Virus record (IMG/VR): IMGVR_UViG_3300034073_000983
Coordinates: 1 to 30,098 of that record
Reading direction: 5' to 3' (one strand)
Origin: a virus
Length of the DNA stretch: 30,098 bases
The position numbers and the translations under genes were made by a program. Shown in pieces: positions 11,093-17,963 of the stretch (within the stretch, counting starts at the first letter, position 1; each line of letters opens with the position of its first letter). Below the pieces are notes generated by a model. It saw only the letters and a program-made list of their open reading frames with translations. It was not told the origin of the DNA and searched no databases.

Positions 11093-11757
11093 ATAAAGGA
11101 TAAAATGCTTTGCGACTGGCTGCAGATTCTTTCTTCAGTGAGTTTGAAATATTCTTTATTCATTTCAATGCCTATAAAGTTTCTGCCACATTGTTTAGCA
11201 GCAACACCAATCGCACCACTACCCATACAAGGGTCTAATACAGTATCACCAACATTAGAACTTGCTTCAATCAATCTTGACATTAATTTGACTGGTTTTG
11301 GTGTAGGATGATCTTTATAATGTTCTATTGGATTTCTCCATACAGCAGATTTACAGTGCTCGTTGAATGTAGCACCAGATTTCTTGGCAAACACACAATT
11401 CTCTATGCTGGACAACCACATATACTGCCCATTCATTGGAGAAGGATTTGTTTTCTCCCATATACAATGCCTCACAGATAAACCATGCTCTATCAAACGG
11501 TTGCGAATATGTGAGACCTGAACTGAACCACAGAAGATATAAATGCTTCCCGAAGTCACTCTAACGACTTCATCAATAAACTCATCAAGTGGAAATGTAA
11601 TAATATCTGCATGACTCTTATCAAGATTTCTTAATCCACCACTTTTACGATTTACCTCATCGTATGGTATATCCGTAAGAGTAAGCGAAATGCTCCCATC
11701 CGCGAGCGTAGGGAGCACATTCATACAATCATCGTTATAAAGTTTTACATCACTCAT
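11083..11757 (-). CDS. DNA methyltransferase, DIPY type (224 aa)
   Basis: Motif IV TDIPYDE at residues 28-34, target-side segment in the middle, HPTPKPVKLM (150-159) as motif X, and the AdoMet loop DPCMGSGAIGVAA (175-187) give the beta-class order of N6_N4_Mtase enzymes. DIPY favours N6-adenine. Begins MSDVKLYNDDCMNVLPTLAD. Shares 8 bp with the end of the upstream gene, which carries a PD-(D/E)XK pattern, so the pair may be a modification-restriction or modification-nuclease unit. Confidence 0.9.
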   Translation of the reverse strand: MSDVKLYNDDCMNVLPTLADGSISLTLTDIPYDEVNRKSGGLRNLDKSHADIITFPLDEFIDEVVRVTSGSIYIFCGSVQVSHIRNRLIEHGLSVRHCIWEKTNPSPMNGQYMWLSSIENCVFAKKSGATFNEHCKSAVWRNPIEHYKDHPTPKPVKLMSRLIEASSNVGDTVLDPCMGSGAIGVAAKQCGRNFIGIEMNKEYFKLTEERICSQSQSILSFMDS

Positions 11758-12382
11758 AGTTGAATATAATTGTGTTTGGACATACTTTAGTTAGGCGATC
11801 CCAATCAATCACATAACTGATAGTATCCCAACCTTTATTTTTTGCAATCTTCCGACGCCAATCATCAAGATGAAATCGATTTCTTTCAAATCCCCTCTTC
11901 AATTCTTCACGCATTACAAGAGTTGCTTTTTTGTGGTAGGGAAGAATATAAAGTATAGCATCATTAATCTTGTGTTTGCAAGTTGCCCAACCCTGAACAA
12001 TTGGTTTCTTTGAATTAAATCGAATAAAATCTTGACTTACAGTTTCTGCAAGAAAATCATCCCAAACGGCTTTAGGGTCACGGAACTTATAATCAATTGT
12101 GAATCCTTGTTTTACAATATTTCCAGATTTAAGTGAAATTAAATTGAAAGATGCATCTACTCCCGCTTTATTCTTAAATTGAGACATACTATCATTTCCA
12201 TAGTTATCCTCAAAAGTATCAAAGTCAATTCTTAAACCAAGTTTTTCAAATTCAATATTCAGTTGATGAATAACTGCAAGGTGTTCTCCCTTTTCAATAA
12301 TTTTCTTTTCTCTACAAAGAGATTGATGAAAATCGTGAACTTTATGATTTTTGAGAAAAGGTCGTTGAATTGAATAAGTCAT
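11750..12382 (-). CDS. probable PD-(D/E)XK nuclease next to the methyltransferase (210 aa)
   Basis: Starts MTYSIQRPFLKNHKVHDFHQ. The core has D76 in KAGVDASFNLI, then a 20-residue hairpin and FTIDYKFR with D97-x-K99. This D...(D/E)xK spacing with hydrophobic strands is typical of restriction endonucleases and related nucleases. A further block GWATCKHKINDAILYILP (131-148) fits the strand/helix after the active site in several such families. No full-length family is recognised, so cleavage is inference. It overlaps the methyltransferase start by 8 bp and would be translated first, as in many type II systems. Confidence 0.6.
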   Translation of the reverse strand: MTYSIQRPFLKNHKVHDFHQSLCREKKIIEKGEHLAVIHQLNIEFEKLGLRIDFDTFEDNYGNDSMSQFKNKAGVDASFNLISLKSGNIVKQGFTIDYKFRDPKAVWDDFLAETVSQDFIRFNSKKPIVQGWATCKHKINDAILYILPYHKKATLVMREELKRGFERNRFHLDDWRRKIAKNKGWDTISYVIDWDRLTKVCPNTIIFNYE

Positions 12383-12405
12383 GATAAAAGGTAATGGTAA
12401 GTAAT

Positions 12406-12531
12406 TTAATATGCCAGTTCCTCATCTGGCACCCAGTAGTCGTCATTTGCCAGGTATCCCATCCAGTCTACAGGATCAGAACCATAGATATCAATCTCAC
12501 GGATTTCTTCAATCAACTCAGTCAGATTCAT
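12406..12531 (-). CDS. small acidic hypothetical protein (41 aa)
   Basis: MNLTELIEEIREIDIYGSDP..., ending VPDEELAY; Trp/Asp/Glu rich. An element-type promoter with TGC-TATAAT stands 24 bp upstream and GTTGAGGA may bind ribosomes. It heads the operon containing the nuclease and methyltransferase genes. Function unknown. Confidence 0.65.
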   Translation of the reverse strand: MNLTELIEEIREIDIYGSDPVDWMGYLANDDYWVPDEELAY

Positions 12532-12555
12532 GGAAAGGTCCTCAACTACTTGGTT

Positions 12556-12613
12556 ATTATAGCAGAAAACCCGCCTTGTGAGCGGGTCGTTGTGCCAGTT
12601 GTTAGAGTGTCAC
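12556..12613 (-). promoter_or_regulatory. element-type promoter with extended -10
   Basis: A perfect copy of the element: GTGACA (12608-12613), N10, TGGCACA (12591-12597), 29 bp gap, TGC-TATAAT (-10 at 12556-12561). Confidence 0.8.
12566..12587 (-). terminator. terminator nested between element and -10
   Basis: Minus strand ACCCGC, 7-nt loop, GCGGGT followed by TTTCTGC. It ends the transcript of the upstream band-7-like gene while the new promoter begins. Confidence 0.7.
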
Positions 12614-13014
12614 TTATTCATTTGAAGAGTCGGCACGGGCATACCACCTTCAGTGGGCACATAGATGGTTACGTTACCATTCTTGCTACCATCTTCCAGA
12701 CCAGTGATATACAGATACTGAAGATACTCACGATTATCTTTCAGACTATTACCGATGATTTGGTTTGCTTTAGCAACACCTTGAGCACGAATAACCTCAG
12801 CATCAGCAAGTTGTTGAGCACTATCTTTCTTTGCTTGTGCTTCAAGAACTGCTACCTGTCGGGTGTATTCTGCTTTCTGCAGTTCTGCTTTACCTTGCAG
12901 AGATTGTGCCCACACGTTGTAGAGGGGACCAACCACAGCATTAATGATCATCAGTGATAGAAGAAAAGATACACCAATGATGCCAAAATTGCGGACAGTG
13001 TTATCAGGTTTCAT
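12610..13014 (-). CDS. band-7/prohibitin-like membrane protein, truncated form (134 aa)
   Basis: MKPDNTVRNFGIIGVSFLLS: a membrane segment at about residues 10-30, then a long charged helix (KAELQKAEYTRQVAVLEAQA, AQQLADAEVIRAQGVAKANQ) and YLQYLYITGLED. This is the C-terminal helical region of SPFH/band-7 proteins (AEAEVIRAQG..KANQIIG), without the SPFH core, a form seen in cyanophages. It probably forms an oligomeric ring at the inner membrane. Starts within the stop of the two-pass membrane gene upstream. Confidence 0.75.
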   Translation of the reverse strand: MKPDNTVRNFGIIGVSFLLSLMIINAVVGPLYNVWAQSLQGKAELQKAEYTRQVAVLEAQAKKDSAQQLADAEVIRAQGVAKANQIIGNSLKDNREYLQYLYITGLEDGSKNGNVTIYVPTEGGMPVPTLQMNK

Positions 13015-13202
13015 TTAGAAGAACTCCCAGAGTTTTTGAAAATCATATTAGCAAGAACCACAATAGCAAGGTTCTGCCAGAAGGTCAAGGATACACTAAA
13101 CCAAGATAGAATCAGTCCAAGCAACCATGCTTCAAATAAGATGCTGACAGTTACAAGAACAATAGCACCAGCAACGACACCAATAGCAGTAGAAGTTTTC
13201 AT
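13011..13202 (-). CDS. two-pass small membrane protein (63 aa)
   Basis: MKTSTAIGVVAGAIVLVTVS begins a first hydrophobic segment (6-32) and VSLTFWQNLAIVVLANMIF forms a second (37-55), then a polar tail NSGSSSK. The SLTFWQ.LAIV.LA.M.F motif recurs in cyanophage small membrane proteins. Overlaps the next start by ATGA; both probably act together at the membrane. Confidence 0.75.
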   Translation of the reverse strand: MKTSTAIGVVAGAIVLVTVSILFEAWLLGLILSWFSVSLTFWQNLAIVVLANMIFKNSGSSSK

Positions 13203-13205
13203 AGA

Positions 13206-13592
13206 TCAAACAGCAAGAGTACCAGAGGGAATTTCAACAACTTCGGGAAGTTTTGAATCATCAAACTGATTCATATTATAGCATACCCATTCACCGTTGC
13301 GGAACACATAAGCATACTCTTCACTATTATCGGGGAGCAGATACTCACAGAGGTCTTTATCAAGACGAGGAGGGCAATCTTCCCCACGAGCAGAATAATA
13401 CTCAGGTTGCTTATCTTCATCCCAGCAGGTGCTCATATCGCCACCATCAATCAATTCTGCTGCCTTCTGATAAGAATTGTAGTGGGTTTTCAGAATGCGA
13501 CCCAACCAAGATTCATATCCGTCCCAATGATGATAGGAACTAAGCACACTGCCATCACTCAACTCAATTCCGATTCTGCTGCGAGTTGCCAT
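13206..13592 (-). CDS. conserved MATRSRIG-family phage protein (128 aa)
   Basis: Begins MATRSRIGIELSDGSVLSSY followed by HHWDGYESWLG. This opening with HWDGY is a signature I recognise in many phage and bacterial proteins of unknown function (MATRSRIGIE..G.V.S.Y.HWDGYP). Acidic, probably globular alpha/beta. Element-type promoter lies 26 bp upstream of the ATG; it heads the operon with the two membrane proteins. Confidence 0.82.
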   Translation of the reverse strand: MATRSRIGIELSDGSVLSSYHHWDGYESWLGRILKTHYNSYQKAAELIDGGDMSTCWDEDKQPEYYSARGEDCPPRLDKDLCEYLLPDNSEEYAYVFRNGEWVCYNMNQFDDSKLPEVVEIPSGTLAV

Positions 13593-13617
13593 TGGGGTGT
13601 CTGTCGATTACCCACAT

Positions 13618-13676
13618 ATTATAAGGGGTCCCCAGTGCCCTGAGAACCCTCTGTGTGCCAGTTTTTAAAGTGTCAC
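13618..13676 (-). promoter_or_regulatory. element-type promoter
   Basis: GTGACA (13671-13676), N10, TGGCACA (13654-13660), 30 bp gap, TATAAT -10 (13618-13623). The GTGACA directly follows the stop of the CP12-like gene. Confidence 0.8.
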
Positions 13677-13889
13677 TCAATCCTCATAAATTCTTGCTTC
13701 CAAAGCACTAGGATTAGCATCGCAATAGAGCTCAAATGCTGTTGGATCGTGATCGTCATCAGGATGATTTGCTTTATATGCCTTCAGTGCTTCTAATTCT
13801 TCCTCCGTATGTCTCCGTGCCTGTGGAGAAATCGTAGGGTCACTCAGAAGATCCTCATCCTTCTGAATGTGTTGATTAATGTTGTCCAT
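13677..13889 (-). CDS. cp12: CP12-like Calvin-cycle inhibitor, cysteine-poor (70 aa)
   Basis: The C-terminus DPTAFELYCDANPSALEARI then YED matches the CP12 ending (lE.YC..NP...ECR.YeD), which binds GAPDH. RRHTEEELEALKAYK matches the (AWD)xVEEL helix that precedes it. Cyanophages carry cp12 to shut down the Calvin cycle through the GAPDH-PRK complex, steering carbon to the pentose phosphate pathway and nucleotide synthesis. Here the last cysteine of the C-terminal pair is alanine (A66 in LEARIYED) and there is no N-terminal cysteine pair, so redox switching by disulfide is not possible; binding may be constitutive. Upstream AATAAATA (13911-13918) resembles a late promoter. Confidence 0.72.
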   Translation of the reverse strand: MDNINQHIQKDEDLLSDPTISPQARRHTEEELEALKAYKANHPDDDHDPTAFELYCDANPSALEARIYED

Positions 13890-13910
13890 TGTTTTGTATC
13901 GTGTTGATAA

Positions 13911-13918
13911 TATTTATT
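13911..13918 (-). promoter_or_regulatory. late-type promoter motif (AATAAATA)
   Basis: AATAAATATTAT stands 21 bp before the ATG of the CP12-like gene and overlaps the stop of the gene at 13919. It is a match to the T4-type late box, but could be chance in AT-rich DNA. Confidence 0.4.
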
Positions 13919-14095
13919 TTATCGTGGAGTGCAATCACCCTTTCCTTCCAGAGTTCTTACCATCAATTCAGCAAACTTTTCCATCTTTTGTGCAGAAACA
14001 GTCTGTGGGGCATAAGTAATTGCATCTTTGAGTGCCACCAACTCATTCCATTCTTCTGTCGAAAGAACTTCGGTGCCAGTTTTTGCGAGAGTCAT
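13919..14095 (-). CDS. conserved small protein (58 aa)
   Basis: MTLAKTGTEVLSTEEWNELV..., ending EGKGDCTPR. The pattern MTLA.TGTE.L......L..L.DAI.Y.P..V...KM..F.ELMV..LEGKG is familiar from cyanophages. Helical. A TGC-TAATAT -10 (14118-14123) lies about 22 bp upstream. Confidence 0.75.
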   Translation of the reverse strand: MTLAKTGTEVLSTEEWNELVALKDAITYAPQTVSAQKMEKFAELMVRTLEGKGDCTPR

Positions 14096-14174
14096 AAGTT
14101 TCTTGCGATGTGTCCCAATATTAGCATTTCATAACATAACTATCTAGAAACTTTATAATCTCTTTGCAATTTGT

Positions 14175-14912
14175 TTACAAAACTTCATTATTAATATATT
14201 TTTTAACTTTATATCCTTTATGATGATTTGCTTTTCCATTAGCAACATTATACATTGAACCAGAATTTAATCCATTTTCTATAGAGTATTTTTTTAAACT
14301 ATTCTTTACATATTCTATATTTCCATCTGGTGTTATTATTTCATAATGTATGTGACTATATTTTTCTTCCATTATTTTTTTAAATTTTTCTTTTGTACTT
14401 TCTGATTTTGGTTTACCTTTTAATGCACTGCTTATTCTTATTCTTGCTTCTTCATTTCGAAGAAGACCTCTAGTTGCTTCACTTATTTTTTGTTTTGTTT
14501 CTTCATTGCGAGGAATTCCCTTTAACCAAGAATTAGATATTCCCTTTTTTGCATTACTTATCTTTTGTTTTGTTTCTTCACTCCGCAATTTTCCTCTTAA
14601 ATGTTTTACTCTTTTTTCTATAGTTTCCAAAGATGGGTTGCTATGACCTTCTCCACCATCAGTTCTATTATGAAGAATACCAGTCCACAAATCTTTTCTA
14701 CCGAAGACAGCAATCATATACTTCTCGTGTCTAAATGCCTCTTCTTCTGTTAAATTTTGTTTGAGAAATATTATTTTTGTTTTATCTTTTGGTTTGTTAC
14801 AAGGTCTACCCTCTTTTCTATAAATTCTATTACCACTACCTTTACCTATGTAATAAGGTGTCTTATCTTCACGCAGATAGGCATAGGTATAAAACCTATT
14901 AGGACTTAGCAT
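14175..14912 (-). CDS. GIY-YIG homing endonuclease with NUMOD3 repeats (245 aa)
   Basis: MLSPNRFYTYAYLREDKTPY then YIGKG forms the GIY-YIG nuclease core (YxY ... YYIGKG), with R-I-Y-R-K following and EKYMIAVFGRKD containing the catalytic glutamate region. Residues ~110-200 hold repeated NUMOD3 DNA-binding motifs (S.ETKQKIS.A..G, three or four copies). A final module recognises HKGYKV. It resembles Seg/I-TevI-type free-standing enzymes of T4. The ATG at 14912 has AAGAG upstream; a longer frame to 14993 would cross the late promoter and terminator, so it is rejected. Confidence 0.9.
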   Translation of the reverse strand: MLSPNRFYTYAYLREDKTPYYIGKGSGNRIYRKEGRPCNKPKDKTKIIFLKQNLTEEEAFRHEKYMIAVFGRKDLWTGILHNRTDGGEGHSNPSLETIEKRVKHLRGKLRSEETKQKISNAKKGISNSWLKGIPRNEETKQKISEATRGLLRNEEARIRISSALKGKPKSESTKEKFKKIMEEKYSHIHYEIITPDGNIEYVKNSLKKYSIENGLNSGSMYNVANGKANHHKGYKVKKYINNEVL

Positions 14913-14924
14913 AACTGCTCTTTT

Positions 14925-14998
14925 GTTGGGTGCAATAGTATTTATACAAGAAAAGGAGCATTTTTGCCCCTCTCCCACCTGTGAAGATTGCACCCAAC
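14925..14998 (-). promoter_or_regulatory. homing-gene control cassette: inverted repeat, terminator, late promoter
   Basis: In transcription order: outer arm GTTGGGTGCAAT (14987-14998), a GGGGC-AAAAAT-GCTCC-TTTTC terminator (14952-14970), TATAAATA (14939-14946), inner arm ATTGCACCCAAC (14925-14936), ATG at 14912. The arms are a perfect 12-bp inverted repeat. A further TATAAATA (15010-15017) lies outside the outer arm. Confidence 0.75.
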
Positions 14999-15019
14999 GC
15001 AGGCATTAATATTTATACA

Positions 15020-15382
15020 TTACTTAATGAATTCATCAAGAGAATCAAGGTCATCTTTCAATTCTTGTTCTTTCTTTTGGTCGTGATAATAAGACCACAA
15101 AGCATTATGCACATCCATAAGATTGTCAATCCAGAAACCAGCAGGATAGATTCCTAGAGCATCCATAACACCACGATGAGAGGTGCCTTCTGATTCTGCT
15201 TTACACATAATCGTGCAAATTGCCTGCACCATATCAAGTTTGTCCTCTTCAGAAAGCATAAAATACTTTCCTACTGCTCTTTGCTTTGCTTCTTCATTTT
15301 CTTTCTGAAGTTGTTTGCAAGCATCAGAATTCCACCACTCTTGGAGTGCTTTACCAAATTCATTAGGTTGCTTTTCCACCAT
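15020..15382 (-). CDS. conserved phage protein (120 aa)
   Basis: MVEKQPNEFGKALQEWWNSD..., with GKYFMLSEEDKLDMVQAICT and ALGIYPAGFWIDNLMDVHNA. I recognise these blocks from cyanophages; no function is assigned. Helical, acidic C-terminal tail. Its ATG overlaps the stop of the 74-residue gene upstream. Confidence 0.8.
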   Translation of the reverse strand: MVEKQPNEFGKALQEWWNSDACKQLQKENEEAKQRAVGKYFMLSEEDKLDMVQAICTIMCKAESEGTSHRGVMDALGIYPAGFWIDNLMDVHNALWSYYHDQKKEQELKDDLDSLDEFIK

Positions 15383-15606
15383 TACTCTCCAAACATAGTG
15401 CCAAAGAATCCAGAGTCTCCTCCTTTACGATTTTCAAGTTTATCAAGAATAGAGTCGGTAGTCTGTAAGGTTTCAATACGGGAAATCATGTCAGCAATAA
15501 CCGAGCATACCATAGGACGCTCTTGTCGTGCAGCATAAGCAAGTGCATTTCTCAAAGATGCTTCTGCTTCTTTTAAACTAGTTTCTACACTGTCGGATAG
15601 TGCCAT
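15382..15606 (-). CDS. conserved small helical protein (74 aa)
   Basis: Start MALSDSVETSLKEAEASLRN at 15606, just after the upstream stop; a longer frame would overlap that gene. LRNALAYAARQERPMVCSVI is a highly conserved cyanophage block, and the C-terminus GDSGFFGTMFGE is also typical. Two long helices. Unknown role. Confidence 0.8.
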   Translation of the reverse strand: MALSDSVETSLKEAEASLRNALAYAARQERPMVCSVIADMISRIETLQTTDSILDKLENRKGGDSGFFGTMFGE

Positions 15607-15607
15607 T

Positions 15608-16420
15608 TCAACATTCCTCCATTCCAATAGGTTTAGTTACTTTACGCAAAAGATATGTGCCATCTCCTTTATCTACCCATTCTACCACATCATTCTCCTT
15701 AATACCAGATGCTTCCATCAAGTCATCAGGAAACTGAACGTAATATTCTCCACTCACACCATCAACTTCAACAGGAAGTTGCCATTTAACCACCTTATCC
15801 TTTGTTCCTGGTGGCATCCAGAAACCATCAGCAGTCATCCAATATCCATCGGCAATCATTTCATCATAACTGCGATCAAGTTGTGCTCGTTTATCATAAT
15901 ACTCTGCCTCACGCAGATTATATTCACGACACTTTTCCTTTTCTTGGTCTGATGCTGCTTTATCGCACATTGCATTCAATTCTTCTTCAGTATAACGAAG
16001 TGCTTCCATATCACTATGACCCCAAGGAGGCATAATATCTTCTACCTTTGGTTCTTTTACCTTTGGTTCTTTTACCTTTTTATACTCCTCTGGATAGTAG
16101 TGCTCCTCCCAAAAATCAGTCCAAGCACCTTTACACTCTTCAGATTGGTCATCCTTATCACAAGTTAGTTTATCTTTTTTCTCAAGGATTGAATCAAGTC
16201 TCTCCTCATACTTGTTGGTAATATGCTTACCATTACCATTCAGAAGTGCAAGAAGTTCGTAACAACGACCAGTATGATGCTTGAAGTAATGATACTCTTC
16301 ATCTACAACTTTATGAATGACATCATAGATTTCTTGTGGAGTTGCATCAGAAGATAAGAGAGCATTACTCATCCACTTTTCAAGATTTTCAAGAGAATAC
16401 TTCTTGTAGTCAAAGTCCAT
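15608..16420 (-). CDS. AbrB/SpoVT-like domain protein with charged linker (270 aa)
   Basis: Begins MDFDYKKYSLENLEKWMSNA. N-terminal ~95 residues helical with HHTGRCYELLALLNG; then a linker with the repeat KVKEPKVKEPKVE (about 118-130). The last ~60 residues (WQLPVEVDGVSGEYYVQFPD, then GIKENDVVEWVDKGDG) have the swapped-hairpin pattern of AbrB-like DNA-binding or dimerising domains. Two cysteine pairs, CDKDDQSEECKGAW and CDKAASDQEKEKC, could bind metal or form disulfides. A transcription-factor role is possible but not shown. Confidence 0.7.
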   Translation of the reverse strand: MDFDYKKYSLENLEKWMSNALLSSDATPQEIYDVIHKVVDEEYHYFKHHTGRCYELLALLNGNGKHITNKYEERLDSILEKKDKLTCDKDDQSEECKGAWTDFWEEHYYPEEYKKVKEPKVKEPKVEDIMPPWGHSDMEALRYTEEELNAMCDKAASDQEKEKCREYNLREAEYYDKRAQLDRSYDEMIADGYWMTADGFWMPPGTKDKVVKWQLPVEVDGVSGEYYVQFPDDLMEASGIKENDVVEWVDKGDGTYLLRKVTKPIGMEEC

Positions 16421-16568
16421 CGGTAAATTCCTTGATTGCTTGCTCCATAATAACCTGGATTTCCTTCTGAGTCAAGTTGTTAAGAAACGACCACTTTGGG
16501 TCTTGTGGATCCCAAGTTGCCGTAAATGATCCATCTTCATTTTGAGTAAATTTTAATGTGTCTTCCAT
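16410..16568 (-). CDS. conserved small protein (52 aa)
   Basis: MEDTLKFTQNEDGSFTATWD followed by PQDPKWSFLN and ending FTDGL. The block DTLKFTQN.DGSFTA.WDPQDPKWS.LN is widely conserved in cyanophages. Beta hairpin followed by a helix. Overlaps its neighbours at both ends (TGATG with the upstream stop). Confidence 0.8.
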   Translation of the reverse strand: MEDTLKFTQNEDGSFTATWDPQDPKWSFLNNLTQKEIQVIMEQAIKEFTDGL

Positions 16569-16768
16569 CACATATCAATATGAATATCAGATTCCCAAGA
16601 TTTCTTTTCAACTTTACGAAGAGTTTTAATTTCCTTATAAAGGTCTTTAATTTGTTGATATGCTTCTTCTGGTGAAATCTTATCAGTAATTTCAAGTCCA
16701 GCAATGAGAGCAACCTTATCACCAAAACGGGCAAGTGCTCTTTCGAATTCTGTTAAAGTTTCATACAT
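16568..16768 (-). CDS. conserved small helical protein (66 aa)
   Basis: Start MYETLTEFERALARFGDKVA at 16768. LTEFE.ALARFGDKV.LIAGLE...KIS...AY..IK.LYKE.K.LRK is a cyanophage pattern. All-helical, basic C-terminal half. First gene after a full sigma70-type promoter (16821-16849), unlike most genes here. Confidence 0.8.
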   Translation of the reverse strand: MYETLTEFERALARFGDKVALIAGLEITDKISPEEAYQQIKDLYKEIKTLRKVEKKSWESDIHIDM

Positions 16769-16820
16769 CGTAATTAATCCTACAACGATCAGCAAGAATA
16801 TCTATGCGAGCATCTAATGT

Positions 16821-16849
16821 ATCATAGCAATACTAATACGAAAAGTCAA
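16821..16849 (-). promoter_or_regulatory. sigma70 promoter with both boxes
   Basis: Minus strand TTGACT (16844-16849), 17-bp spacer, TATGAT (16821-16826) with TGC extension. The -35 overlaps the stop of the HNH homing gene. Confidence 0.7.
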
Positions 16850-17646
16850 GTAATTTTAGTAATTATCCAACCTTTATGTTGTCTATATTGATAGTTTACA
16901 ACTTTTCCAATTGCACCTCTATTTAAATCATTCAATTCACAAAATACTTCTAATTTACAAGTATATCCTATGATTCCATCTGGAGAAATAACTTCATAGA
17001 CATTACCATTTTTTTTAAAATAATTAAAATTATTTTTCATTAATTTTGAGTGCTCTTTTCTACTTTTTCCATAGAATGGATGTTTTTCTCCGAACAAAAC
17101 ATTTTTTGGTTTTCTCCCAATACACTTGCTTCTTATTTTTTCTTTTGTTTCCTCAGTATGCTTTAATCCAGTTTTTACTTTTAATCTTCCATTTACCCAT
17201 TCGTTTCCAGGACACTCTAAACTTCTAACATCTACAACTCCATTGTTCCACCATTTCAAACCTTTTCTCATTTCACTCATTTTTTTTCGTGTTTTTTCAG
17301 TATGTTTAAGTCCTAAACCATATTTTTTTCCCTTCATAAATTCACTTCTTCTCATTCTTGCACCTTCATAAAGATATGAATTAATATATCCACTATTTCC
17401 TTTCATTCCACTATGTGCTAAAGTCATTTTAATAGTTTTCCAATGATTAACTCCATATCTCTTAATACAAATTCTTTCAAGTAATGCGTGTGCTATGTAA
17501 TGTTCTCTTGCTGTAAGCACTACAATTCTATTGTTTTTTCCAAAGATACTTTTTGGAAAAATATGGTGTTTTTCGGTATAACCTTCAGGAGGAGTTATAT
17601 TCTCTGCTTTCCTAATAAGATTACAATAAATCTTTAGATAATTCAT
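16846..17646 (-). CDS. HNH homing endonuclease with NUMOD3-like repeats (266 aa)
   Basis: Residues 20-55 (PEGYTEKHHIFPKSIFGKNN, then IVVLTAREHYIAHALL) form an HNH-type metal centre (H27, H28, N39, H49, H53). The rest carries DNA-binding modules: NUMOD3-like HTEKTRKKMSEMRKG and HTEETKEKIRSKCIG segments, a WWNNG...CPGNEWVNGRL segment, and a C-terminal ISPDGIIGYT..LEVFCELN module. Resembles T4 Mob-type free-standing homing enzymes. The ATG at 17646 lies 10 bp after the inner arm of its control cassette. It separates the 72-residue coiled-coil gene from the 66-residue gene. Confidence 0.85.
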   Translation of the reverse strand: MNYLKIYCNLIRKAENITPPEGYTEKHHIFPKSIFGKNNRIVVLTAREHYIAHALLERICIKRYGVNHWKTIKMTLAHSGMKGNSGYINSYLYEGARMRRSEFMKGKKYGLGLKHTEKTRKKMSEMRKGLKWWNNGVVDVRSLECPGNEWVNGRLKVKTGLKHTEETKEKIRSKCIGRKPKNVLFGEKHPFYGKSRKEHSKLMKNNFNYFKKNGNVYEVISPDGIIGYTCKLEVFCELNDLNRGAIGKVVNYQYRQHKGWIITKIT

Positions 17647-17656
17647 TTCTATTCTA

Positions 17657-17735
17657 TTTGGACGGCATTATTATTTATAATAGAAAAGGTGCCCGAAAGC
17701 ACCTAATCTTTTGTCTGTAGAGATTGCCGTCCAAA
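17657..17735 (-). promoter_or_regulatory. homing-gene control cassette: inverted repeat, terminator, late promoter
   Basis: Outer arm TTTGGACGGCA (17725-17735), terminator AGGTGC-TTTCG-GCACCT then TTTTCT (about 17684-17704), TATAAATA (17672-17679), inner arm TGCCGTCCAAA (17657-17667). Perfect 11-bp arms. CTAAATA (17746-17752), fused to the upstream stop, is a second late motif outside the outer arm. Confidence 0.75.
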
Positions 17736-17744
17736 CAGACATTC

Positions 17745-17963
17745 TTATTTAGTGAATTCTTCAAAAACAATATCTATTCTTCTATCTATTGCTTCCATAG
17801 AATTCATTATTTCATAAAGTAAATTACTTGTTTCTACATTTTCTTCTTCTAAGACTTTGATACGATCTTCCAATTCTTCTAGTTTTTGATAGATTATATC
17901 ACCAGGAGTAGGATTCGGAAATCCCCACTTCTTTTGAAACCAATTTGGATCTTGTTTAGTCAT
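17745..17963 (-). CDS. coiled-coil protein (72 aa)
   Basis: MTKQDPNWFQKKWGFPNPTP then IIYQKLEELEDRIKVLEEEN with clear heptads through residue 68. Probably a dimerising or trimerising small protein. Its stop codon lies in the CTAAATA motif before the homing cassette. Overlaps the upstream gene by 8 bp. Confidence 0.75.
   Translation of the reverse strand: MTKQDPNWFQKKWGFPNPTPGDIIYQKLEELEDRIKVLEEENVETSNLLYEIMNSMEAIDRRIDIVFEEFTK

Noticed and set aside
4479-12613. Repeat element as a Pho box or NtcA site
   Set aside because: Pho boxes use 11-bp repeats and NtcA uses GTA-N8-TAC; the element here has a 15-bp repeat distance and different bases.
12394-12957. Plus-strand 187-codon frame
   Set aside because: It overlaps the minus-strand 41-residue and band-7-like genes and the promoter between them, which have better support.
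14912-14993. N-terminal extension of the GIY-YIG protein to 14993
   Set aside because: It would translate the terminator and late promoter; the nuclease core starts right after the ATG at 14912.
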